DNA of 27,396 nucleotides from GCA-1730015 sp964583825. GTDB taxonomy: Bacteria > Pseudomonadota > Gammaproteobacteria > Granulosicoccales > Granulosicoccaceae. The position numbers were made by a program, and so were the translations under genes. Below the pieces are notes generated by a model. It worked only from the letters and a program-made list of their open reading frames with translations, was not told where the DNA came from and did no database searches. The DNA lies in assembly GCA_964583825.1 (NCBI GenBank), contig CAZOXM010000068.1, positions 1-27,396 of the forward strand. Direction: 5' to 3'. This document shows positions 1-6,682 of the stretch, in pieces (the stretch's first letter is position 1; each line of letters begins with the position of its first letter).

Positions 1-25
1 TTAGCCGGCAGGTGTTCCAGTACAC

Positions 26-171
26 TAGCAGGATGTTGAAAAACTAGTGCGCTAGGTCTGAGGGTGTTAAATTCCCCCTCAAAATGCTCATTTATAACCC
101 ATAAACTGCGCTTTTTAGGGGAAATTTGCCTACTCAGACCGTCGCTCATCACGTTTTTCAGCACCCTGCTA
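26..171. mobile_element. MITE-like near-palindromic element
   Basis: The two ends form a 19-bp inverted repeat (26-44 and 153-171) matching at 17 of 19 positions; the left arm is TAGCAGGATGTTGAAAAAC. A second, inner inverted pair (55-77 and 118-140) begins GGTCTGAG and ends in CCCC, matching at 17 of 23 positions, so the whole element can fold into one long hairpin with an A/T-rich centre. It has no coding capacity. Both edges carry TA, which could be a TA target duplication or simply part of the repeat. The GTTTTTCA..ACCCTGC-type end recalls IS1182-like insertion sequence ends, from memory only. The right edge supplies the TAG stop of the cytochrome b561 gene. Confidence 0.7.
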
Positions 172-687
172 ATGTCCGTTCTGATCGCTGCTGAACATGC
201 GATCAGGGGTGCTCGAAAAAATGATATGCAGGAATAACAGTGGCACCAGCAGGTAGGCCGAGTAGCGGTGACAGGACTCGATCAGGTTGAGATAAGCCGG
301 ATTCAAACCGAAGGGTGCCGTCAGCGCTACCCCGAGAACATTGAGTGCTGTTCCCTGCAGCCAGGGCAGCAGTAATCCGCTCACTACCAGTGTCGTCGTC
401 ACCGCGAGCAGTAACCAGATGATCACCCGGTTCAGCTGATCGTCGGAACCCTTCGCCGCCGGAGCCAGCCCATGGCGAATACGGTAGAAAACCCGGTACA
501 GCAACAGTAATCCGATCAGCGGACCGACCGACTGATGAAACCACAACAGGGGGCTGTTGTCCTCTGCGGCACTGGTGACGAACATGATGACCAGCAGCAG
601 CGTGCTGGCCCAGTGTATCAGGACGCTTAATTTCCTGTATCCGGCAGGGGTAACCGGTTGCCTTTCCGGTTTGGCTGAATCTTCCAT
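169..687 (-). CDS. Cytochrome b561-family di-heme membrane protein
   Basis: A 172-residue four-helix inner-membrane protein of the bacterial cytochrome b561 (CybB) family, expected to pass electrons between the quinone pool and a periplasmic partner or superoxide. Four histidines at about residues 25, 51, 140 and 154 lie in or beside the four hydrophobic segments, with the spacing expected for two b-type hemes. The length matches the family. ATG is at 685-687. The TAG stop (169-171) falls exactly on the edge of the hairpin element at 26-171. Reading the flank across a TA target predicts that TAG was also the stop before insertion, so the protein was probably not shortened. The gene stands alone; the partner is unknown. 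Confidence 0.88.
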   Translation of the reverse strand: MEDSAKPERQPVTPAGYRKLSVLIHWASTLLLVIMFVTSAAEDNSPLLWFHQSVGPLIGLLLLYRVFYRIRHGLAPAAKGSDDQLNRVIIWLLLAVTTTLVVSGLLLPWLQGTALNVLGVALTAPFGLNPAYLNLIESCHRYSAYLLVPLLFLHIIFSSTPDRMFSSDQNGH

Positions 688-818
688 AATTCACGCTGGC
701 TTGCAGTGTTGTCTGACAATACTGTCCTGGTAAGCGGGTCGTCCTTTGTTGCTATTTTCTAACGCTTGCCGCTATGCGCGCACCGGTGCTCGCGCGCGCC
801 GACGTGCTGCGGATATAG

Positions 819-1790
819 TCACCGTTTCTTCAGTGTGTTTTTGTGCATGTAGCCCTGAAGATCACGGCCGTCGAGCGTCATTATTTCATACCAGTTATCT
901 GTCTGGCCGAGGATAGTCACTTCGAGATTGCGGGCAATAGAGGCGATGATGTCACCGGACATATTCGGTGCGTTGCGGATGTTGCTCCACTGTTGTGTGA
1001 CTTGCATGAGCCCTGGCAGAACTGTGCTGCTGTCGACAACGGCCGGTACTACTTCGACTTGCGTGCTGGCCGGAATTTCCTGGATGGTGGAATCGCTTTC
1101 AGCGGGTTGCTGTGAGCGAGCCAGTTGCTCCTTGAAACACGAGCTCATGGTGTCACAGTCAGTCACCTGATCCGGTTCCAGCGTCCAGGCGGGTCGCTGC
1201 TGACCTTCATAGTCCTGCATGCTCACAATATCGTAGGCAGTGACTTCCGGCTGCAGGGTCAGATACATCAACATCGCGACAACACCGAGTCCAATCAGCG
1301 CTGCAATTCGCCCGGCGGTTTTATTGAATCGCGGGAACGGTGTCGGTCGGTTGGTGTCGCGTAAATCGGCCGCGCTGATGGTGATGCCACTGGCGCTATG
1401 CTCGTTATCGTCAGCGTGATAGATCAGCGGATCGGTTCTGTCGCCCCTGGCATGCGCGCCGAAATGTGGTGTGTCATCAACAGAGTGATAACGCTCGTCG
1501 GTCGCATAGTATTCATCGTATTCGCCCCGACGGTCGGATAGATAACGATCGTCGCCGGTACCCTGTCGCGCAGGCGGGTCAGTCACGTATCTGCCGCCCT
1601 TTTCATGATCGTAGCGATGCGCCCGATCGTTAAAATCCGTCTCCGTGGGCTCGGTTTGCGGGCCAAAATACGGGTCGCGGTTTTCGCGGTAACGATCATC
1701 ATGGTAGCCATCATCGTACTGCCGATCATGGTCCTGATATCGTCTGTCATCGGGATACTCGTCGTCCCGGTAGCGTTGTCGGTTTGTCAT
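819..1790 (-). CDS. Membrane-anchored bacterial SH3-domain protein with Tyr/Asp/Arg-rich tail
   Basis: A 323-residue protein in three parts. Residues 1 to about 155 are very hydrophilic and low-complexity, dominated by Asp, Arg and Tyr (RYRDDEYPDDRRYQDHDRQY is the flavour), and are probably disordered. One hydrophobic helix follows at about 158-178. The C-terminal 65 residues form a bacterial SH3-like domain with the typical N-I-R-N-A-P motif, the W-Y-E core and a G-Y-M-H ending. The likely topology is a cytoplasmic tail and a periplasmic SH3 domain that may bind peptidoglycan. A GAGG ribosome site lies about 8 nt before the ATG at 1790. The biological role is unknown; cell-envelope scaffolding is an inference from architecture. 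Confidence 0.75.
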   Translation of the reverse strand: MTNRQRYRDDEYPDDRRYQDHDRQYDDGYHDDRYRENRDPYFGPQTEPTETDFNDRAHRYDHEKGGRYVTDPPARQGTGDDRYLSDRRGEYDEYYATDERYHSVDDTPHFGAHARGDRTDPLIYHADDNEHSASGITISAADLRDTNRPTPFPRFNKTAGRIAALIGLGVVAMLMYLTLQPEVTAYDIVSMQDYEGQQRPAWTLEPDQVTDCDTMSSCFKEQLARSQQPAESDSTIQEIPASTQVEVVPAVVDSSTVLPGLMQVTQQWSNIRNAPNMSGDIIASIARNLEVTILGQTDNWYEIMTLDGRDLQGYMHKNTLKKR

Positions 1791-2031
1791 TCAGCCGCCC
1801 TCGCTGCAGCGATGCTGCATCGCATATACTATTGTTTTTATTACCATATTCGTTGAACAGACGCGGTTCAAAAGTCTCAATGGTCGCGCTAGGTTATCGA
1901 CGTGCCCGGGACGAGCTTTAAACGAATAATTGGTGAAATTGAACTGTCTGCCGAAAGTGTGTCAGCGATAACTGCACACCGTAGTGTTACTGCAATGTGC
2001 GGTAATGCAATTTTTAATCCTCACAGACAGG

Positions 2032-2090
2032 CTTCGGGAGGTGCGCCTTGCCCTCCCGAAGAACTCCAGGCGTAATCGACGCCTGGTTTT
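2032..2090. terminator. Tandem stem-loops followed by TTTT on the plus strand
   Basis: Two perfect hairpins sit back to back. Stem 1 pairs CTTCGGGAGG (2032-2041) with 2052-2061; stem 2 pairs CCAGGCGT (2066-2073) with 2079-2086 around a 5-nt loop and is followed by TTTT at 2087-2090 on the plus strand. They lie 18-76 nt past the stop of the minus-strand transferase gene, so they may be its mRNA 3-prime end, although no T run follows on that strand. The T run fits plus-strand termination, but no plus-strand gene precedes it. The rest of the 1791-2107 gap (317 bp) shows nothing else I can assign. Confidence 0.5.
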
Positions 2091-2107
2091 AACAGCGGTA
2101 TGGCAGA

Positions 2108-2977
2108 TCAGCTGGTGAGCTTATCCTGTGTTTTTGTGTCGAAGTCGGAGGCGTCATGGCGTTCATGCAGCTGGCTCTCCGGGGCGCCGGAAACGCGATT
2201 TACCATGCGCCCGCGTTTGACTGCCGGGCGCGCGAGAATTTCCTGAGCCCATCGATTGACGTGTGTGTACGAGTCGGCCTCGAGAAATTCAGCTGCCTCG
2301 TATACATGGTTAAGTACCAGTGCGCCATACCACGGAAACACTGCAATATCTGCAATGCTGTATTCATCGCCGCCGAGGTACTGGTTGTCTGCCAGTCTGC
2401 GATCAAGCACATCGAGTTGTCGCTTTGTCTCCATGGTAAAGCGGTCAATGCAATACTCGATTTTAACCGGTGCGTAAAAATAGAAGTGACCAAAACCACC
2501 TCCGAGATAAGGGGCGCTGCCCATTTGCCAGAACAGCCAGTTCAGGCACTCGGTGCGCTTGGCGTGTTCACTTGGCAGAAACGCATCGAACTTTTCCGCC
2601 AGGTAAAGCAGGATTGAACCCGACTCAAATACCCGTGTCGGTTCGGGTGTGCTGTGATCAACCAGCGCCGGTATTTTTGAGTTCGGATTGACGTCCACAA
2701 AGCCGCTGCCGAATTGATCGCCATCGCCAATCCTGATCAGGTGGGCATCATATTCTGCTTCCTTAATGCCCGATGCCAGCAGCTCCTCGAGCATCACAGT
2801 GACCTTTACCCCGTTTGGGGTGGCGAGTGAGTAGAGCTGCAGCGGGTGTTTTCCGATCGGGAGTACTTTGTCGTGGGTCGCGCCGGCAATCGGGCGGTTG
2901 ATACTGGCCCAGTTTCCACCACCGTCTTTTTGCCATTTCCATACGGCCGGGACAACGTAGTCGGAATCGCCTGTCAT
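2108..2977 (-). CDS. yghU: YghU-like glutathione S-transferase / disulfide-bond oxidoreductase
   Basis: A 289-residue cytosolic protein closely resembling E. coli YghU (288 residues) of the Nu class, which reduces organic hydroperoxides and disulfides using two glutathione molecules. Recognisable signatures are the N-terminal extension before the thioredoxin fold, L-Y-S-L-A-T-P-N-G at about 48-56 (the catalytic Thr/Asn region), IRIGDGDQFGSGFVDVNPNS (81-100), the cis-Pro K-I-P-A-L and the F-E-S-G-S-I-L-L-Y-L glutathione-binding motif near 117-126. A helical C-terminal domain follows. ATG is at 2977; only a weak GAGAAA ribosome site is visible. It stands alone between the SH3 gene and the EamA transporter. 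Confidence 0.9.
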   Translation of the reverse strand: MTGDSDYVVPAVWKWQKDGGGNWASINRPIAGATHDKVLPIGKHPLQLYSLATPNGVKVTVMLEELLASGIKEAEYDAHLIRIGDGDQFGSGFVDVNPNSKIPALVDHSTPEPTRVFESGSILLYLAEKFDAFLPSEHAKRTECLNWLFWQMGSAPYLGGGFGHFYFYAPVKIEYCIDRFTMETKRQLDVLDRRLADNQYLGGDEYSIADIAVFPWYGALVLNHVYEAAEFLEADSYTHVNRWAQEILARPAVKRGRMVNRVSGAPESQLHERHDASDFDTKTQDKLTS

Positions 2978-3037
2978 TGGTTTCTCATGGTTGAAGCGGG
3001 AGTGGGATAATAACAGACGGTGCCCGGGCGCTATAGT

Positions 3038-3937
3038 TCATCGATCAGGATTGCGCACGACCAGTGCAACACCGACGACGCACAGACCCATCCCGAACAA
3101 CGCTGCCGTTGAAAGCGTCTCGTTGAACAACCACCATGCCTCGATGGCTGCAAATGGCGGCACCAGATAGAACAGGCTGGCCACTTGTCCGGCATTGCCC
3201 TGCCGGATCAGCCACATCAGTAACAGGACCGCGCCAAGTGACAGCACGAGTACCAGCCAGCCAAGTGCGAACAGAAATTCAGGGCTCCATACGATGTGCA
3301 TGGTTTCGAGCTGATACGCCAGTAGCAGCAGGAAGATTGTATTGGCGGTAAATTGAATACACACGCCAGGTAACAGAGCAATGTGACTGCAAAATCGCTT
3401 CTGGTAAACGGTGCCAATTGAAATAGCCAGCAGTGATAACACACAGGCAAGCAGTCCGGCCGGTGGGATGTGATCAAAGTTAAGGCCCTTGTCAAAGACA
3501 ACAATCAGTACCCCCAGCAGCCCCAGCGCAATGCCTGACAAAGTCACGGCACTAACAGTTTCAGACAGGTACCGGGCTGCCAGCAATACGGTAATCAGCG
3601 GTTGCAGGCTGACGATCAGTGCACTGACACCGGCGTTCACACCGATTGAGATGGCATAGAAAACACCGCCAAGATAGACGCCGTGCATCAATACCCCGAC
3701 GACGGCAACGTGGCCGTAGTCAGTCGGGCTTTCGGGCCACGGCTCCTGTAGCACCAGTGCGATTACAAACAGCAACGCGGCGGCGATCGTCATGCGTACG
3801 AACAGAAAGGTAAACGGCTCTGCGTACGGCAGGCCGGACTTGGCGCCAATGAACCCGGTGCTCCACAAAAATACGAACAACAGTGGCACCAGCAGGCGGA
3901 CGGCAAAATCGCGGATAGATAAATTCGAAAGCTTCAT
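3038..3937 (-). CDS. EamA/DMT-superfamily transporter
   Basis: A 299-residue inner-membrane protein with about ten hydrophobic segments in two similar halves, typical of the drug/metabolite transporter (EamA, RhaT-like) family that exports amino acids or small metabolites. The first half carries the family motif F-L-W-S-T-G-F-I-G-A-K-S-G and F-L-F-V-R-M; the C-terminal half has G-L-C-V-V-G-V-A-L-V. The frame stays open upstream to 4120, but the ATG at 3937 is chosen because membrane-protein sequence begins there and a promoter-like sequence lies just upstream. The longer version would run through the divergent promoter and into the aldehyde dehydrogenase start. The substrate is unknown. Confidence 0.85.
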   Translation of the reverse strand: MKLSNLSIRDFAVRLLVPLLFVFLWSTGFIGAKSGLPYAEPFTFLFVRMTIAAALLFVIALVLQEPWPESPTDYGHVAVVGVLMHGVYLGGVFYAISIGVNAGVSALIVSLQPLITVLLAARYLSETVSAVTLSGIALGLLGVLIVVFDKGLNFDHIPPAGLLACVLSLLAISIGTVYQKRFCSHIALLPGVCIQFTANTIFLLLLAYQLETMHIVWSPEFLFALGWLVLVLSLGAVLLLMWLIRQGNAGQVASLFYLVPPFAAIEAWWLFNETLSTAALFGMGLCVVGVALVVRNPDR

Positions 3938-3969
3938 GCAGTCGCTATCGTGCACGGAAGCCACCGGAA

Positions 3970-3997
3970 AAGATACAATGCGGGTTGATCCAGTCAA
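3970..3997 (-). promoter_or_regulatory. Predicted sigma70 promoter for the EamA gene
   Basis: On the minus strand, TTGACT (3992-3997) is followed after 16 nt by TATCTT (3970-3975), 5/6 and 4/6 matches to the sigma70 boxes. Transcription would start about 30 nt before the ATG at 3937. On the plus strand the same region contains TACAAT (3974-3979), a good -10 for the aldehyde dehydrogenase but without a clear -35. Confidence 0.4.
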
Positions 3998-4001
3998 ACA
4001 A

Positions 4002-4013
4002 ACCGGTACCGGT
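4002..4013. promoter_or_regulatory. 12-bp perfect palindrome in the divergent promoter region
   Basis: ACCGGTACCGGT is a perfect palindrome lying 33 bp before the aldehyde dehydrogenase ATG and just upstream of the predicted EamA promoter. Its position between divergent genes makes an operator possible, but no regulator gene is adjacent and a palindrome of this size can occur by chance. Confidence 0.25.
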
Positions 4014-4045
4014 GTGACCGGCAGTTTCCGTGTAGAGAATAAGCC

Positions 4046-5506
4046 ATGACTCAGAAGCACCCGGACTTGCCCTTCAGCAGTCAACATTGTCTGATAGGCG
4101 GGCAATGGCGTCCGGCACAACAGTCTGAAAGCCTGCAGTTGCTGAACCCGTCGACCGGTGCACCTCTCTGTGAAATCGCGAAGGGCGATGCAGCAGATAT
4201 CGATGACTGTGTAGAAGCGGCCGCCCGTGCACTACAGGGGCCGTGGGGCAGGTCAACCGCCCTTGCACGCGGACGACTGCTCGCACGGCTCGGTCAGCTG
4301 GTTACCGAGCATGCCGACATTCTGGCTGAGCTTGAATCACTCGATGTTGGCAAGCCGCGTCGTCAGGCTGCCGCTGATGCCGGCGCGCTGGCCCGGTATC
4401 TGGAATTCTACGCTGGTGCGGCGGACAAGATTCACGGTGAAACACTGCCTTATATGGAAGGCTACACGGTGTACACGCTGCGCGAACCACACGGCATCAC
4501 CGGGCATATTATTCCGTGGAACTATCCGATGCAGATCATTGGCCGCTCAGTGGGTGCCGCGCTGGCAATGGGTAATGTGTGCATTCTCAAGCCGGCTGAG
4601 GAGGCCTGCCTGACCGCGTTGATGTTTGCAGAACTGGCGCGACGTGCCGGACTTCCCGACGGGGTATTAAACGTGGTGCCCGGCAATGGTCACGAGGCTG
4701 GCAGGGCGCTGGCATCGCACCCCGGAATAAACCATATATCCTTCACCGGTTCAGTCCCTGTGGGCGCTGAAATTCAAGCCAGTGCGGCGCGCAATATCGT
4801 GCCGGTGACACTTGAGCTCGGTGGCAAATCTCCACAGCTGGTGTTTAACGATGCCGATCTCGATGCCGCGCTGCCGTTCTTGCTTAACGCCGGTATTCAA
4901 AATGCCGGTCAGACCTGTTCCGCATCGTCCCGGTTGCTGGTACAACGAGGTATCTATCAGGAAGTCGTCGACAAGTTGTCGGCAAGTTATCAGGCCCTGC
5001 AGGTCGGGCCGGCCATGGAGGACCTCGATGTCGGACCGCTGATATCGGACGAGCAACGGGCTCGTGTGCAGCAGTTTATCGATCAGGCAGCGGATCTTTC
5101 GTCGCCGGTTTGTGGTGTGATCAAAGATAACGCACCCGCCGGCGGTTTTTACTTTGCACCTCATTTGTATTCCGACGTTGCACCGGACCATGTGCTGGCG
5201 CAACAGGAAATATTCGGTCCGGTTCAAGTGATTATCCCGTTTGACGAAGAGGAAGAAGCCGTCGCTATTGCCAACGGCACTGAATTCGGGTTGGTCGCCT
5301 CTGTGTGGAGCCGCGATGGTGCGCGTCAGTTCCGTCTCGCCCGTGCGATCCGCTCGGGGCAGGTGTTCATCAACAACTATGGGGCAGGGGGTGGTGTTGA
5401 ACTGCCATTTGGCGGTACCGGAAAGTCCGGACACGGGCGCGAAAAAGGGTTTGAAGCCCTGTACGGATTTTCTGTACTAAAGACGGTCGCCACCTATCAT
5501 GGCTGA
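4046..5506 (+). CDS. NAD(P)-dependent aldehyde dehydrogenase
   Basis: A 486-residue cytosolic enzyme of the aldehyde dehydrogenase superfamily, close to betaine- and aminoaldehyde-type enzymes in general look. Visible landmarks are the cofactor motif I-I-P-W-N-Y-P (N159) and L-K-P-A-E-E (K182), F-T-G-S (233-236), the general base in L-E-L-G-G-K-S-P (E257), the catalytic cysteine in G-Q-T-C-S (C291) and Q-E-I-F-G-P-V (E388). All catalytic residues are intact and the length is normal. ATG at 4046 is the first start; the ribosome site is weak. It overlaps the next gene by 8 bp, so the two are probably translationally coupled. The aldehyde substrate cannot be told from sequence; an amine-derived aldehyde released from a peptide or amide would fit the neighbours. 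Confidence 0.9.
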   Translation: MTQKHPDLPFSSQHCLIGGQWRPAQQSESLQLLNPSTGAPLCEIAKGDAADIDDCVEAAARALQGPWGRSTALARGRLLARLGQLVTEHADILAELESLDVGKPRRQAAADAGALARYLEFYAGAADKIHGETLPYMEGYTVYTLREPHGITGHIIPWNYPMQIIGRSVGAALAMGNVCILKPAEEACLTALMFAELARRAGLPDGVLNVVPGNGHEAGRALASHPGINHISFTGSVPVGAEIQASAARNIVPVTLELGGKSPQLVFNDADLDAALPFLLNAGIQNAGQTCSASSRLLVQRGIYQEVVDKLSASYQALQVGPAMEDLDVGPLISDEQRARVQQFIDQAADLSSPVCGVIKDNAPAGGFYFAPHLYSDVAPDHVLAQQEIFGPVQVIIPFDEEEEAVAIANGTEFGLVASVWSRDGARQFRLARAIRSGQVFINNYGAGGGVELPFGGTGKSGHGREKGFEALYGFSVLKTVATYHG

Positions 5507-6518
5507 TCTGTTGCAGTGCGGCCCCAATAATCTCATCACCGACGTCGAGGGCATTGTCGTCGGCAACAGTCAGTGTGAAAGCCTCAAGAGCGGCACCACG
5601 GTGTTGTGTGGCGGGCAGCCCCTGCGTGCTGCGGTGGATGTTCGCGGCGGTGCACCGGGTACGCGTGAGACCGATCTGTTGGCGCCGGACAAACTGGTGG
5701 AATCGGTTGATGCCATCGTGCTGTCAGGAGGTTCGGCGTACGGACTCGACGCCGCCTCCGGGGTGACGGATCAACTCGCCAGGGACGGGCGCGGGTATCA
5801 GGTGGGTCCGGTGCGTGTCCCCATTGTCAGCGCTGCAATACTGTTTGACCTGCTCAACGGTGGAGATAAAGACTGGTCGGGAAACCCGTACCGGGCGCTG
5901 GGTGTGGCAGCGCTGCAAGCCTGTGGCTGTCACTTTGATCTCGGCTCAGCAGGTGCCGGCACGGGTGCGACCTGCGCCGACTACAAAGGCGGTCTTGGCT
6001 CCGCATCGCTGGTGTCCTCGGCCGGTTTTACCGTGGGGGCGCTGGTAGCAGTTAACCCGCGCGGTTCGGTTTGTGTTGGCAACAGTCGTCACTTCTGGGC
6101 AGCGCCGTTCGAGTGCGACAGTGAGTTTGGCGCTTGCGGGCCCTACCCGGGCAGGCCGCCCCTGACAACAACAGCAGGGACGGCCGACGGGCATCCGGAT
6201 GATGCCAGAGCCAACACAACGATTGCCATTATTGCCAGCGATGCGGACCTCAGTGTTCCGCAGCTACAGCGTGTGGCGATTGCTTCTCATGACGGTCTGG
6301 CGCGCGCTATTTTTCCCTCTCATACGCCGCTCGACGGCGATACGGTGTTTGCGGTGAGTACAGCGGCGAAGCCGGTTACTGAGGCCGTGGCCACGCAGGC
6401 GGAGTTGGGTCATCTTGCTTCGATCGCATTGTCTCGCGCTGTTGCCAGGGCCATCTATGAAGCACAGCCGGCACCGGATGACACCGTGCCCTGTTATCGC
6501 GCTGTATGGGCCGTCTGA
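5499..6518 (+). CDS. P1-family (DmpA/BapA-type) self-processing aminopeptidase
   Basis: A 339-residue Ntn-type hydrolase of peptidase family P1 (L-aminopeptidase D-Ala-esterase/amidase DmpA, beta-peptidyl aminopeptidase BapA). The hallmark G-G-S-A-Y-G-L-D-A-A-S-G-V is at 77-89, the early N-N-L-I-T-D-V-E-G-I-V-V-G start is present, and R-A-N-T-T-I-A-I-I-A-S-D-A (237-249) contains the likely autocleavage site, with T240 becoming the N-terminal nucleophile of the beta chain by family analogy. There is no signal peptide, so action is probably cytosolic. The start overlaps the aldehyde dehydrogenase stop, and a peptide importer follows, pointing to hydrolysis of an imported peptide, beta-peptide or amide. 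Confidence 0.88.
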   Translation: MADLLQCGPNNLITDVEGIVVGNSQCESLKSGTTVLCGGQPLRAAVDVRGGAPGTRETDLLAPDKLVESVDAIVLSGGSAYGLDAASGVTDQLARDGRGYQVGPVRVPIVSAAILFDLLNGGDKDWSGNPYRALGVAALQACGCHFDLGSAGAGTGATCADYKGGLGSASLVSSAGFTVGALVAVNPRGSVCVGNSRHFWAAPFECDSEFGACGPYPGRPPLTTTAGTADGHPDDARANTTIAIIASDADLSVPQLQRVAIASHDGLARAIFPSHTPLDGDTVFAVSTAAKPVTEAVATQAELGHLASIALSRAVARAIYEAQPAPDDTVPCYRAVWAV

Positions 6519-6667
6519 TCAACCCAATCTGTGTTTGCCGCGAATCAGTGCGGCCCCGTATCACCTGCAAATCGCCGGCACGGCTTTGATGTTGCTGCAG
6601 GAGGCAGGTCAGCAGCTAATCTGCAGCCTAAGTGGTAATTGCCTGCTAAACTAAACCAGACAAAAAT

Positions 6668-6673
6668 AAGGAG
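6668..6673 (+). promoter_or_regulatory. Ribosome binding site that fixes the yejA start
   Basis: AAGGAG lies directly against one in-frame TTG (6674) but 9 nt before a second in-frame TTG (6683). Only the second has workable spacing, so 6683 is taken as the start. The resulting N-terminus, M-I-K-I-R-K, is a good signal-peptide beginning. Confidence 0.7.
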
Positions 6674-6682
6674 TTGAATCCT

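Noticed and set aside
776..799. GC-rich palindrome around GCACCGGTGC as a terminator
   Set aside because: There is no T run on either side, and GC-rich palindromes of this size are expected by chance in such DNA.
3938..4120. N-terminal extension of the EamA transporter to an upstream start at 4120
   Set aside because: The extra 61 residues are not membrane-protein-like, cover the predicted promoter and run antisense into the aldehyde dehydrogenase start.
4751..5434. 227-residue minus-strand frame inside the aldehyde dehydrogenase gene
   Set aside because: It is antisense to an intact, well-recognised enzyme gene and its translation resembles no family.
6674..6682. TTG at 6674 as the yejA start
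   Set aside because: It touches the AAGGAG ribosome site with no spacing; the in-frame TTG at 6683 has 9 nt spacing.
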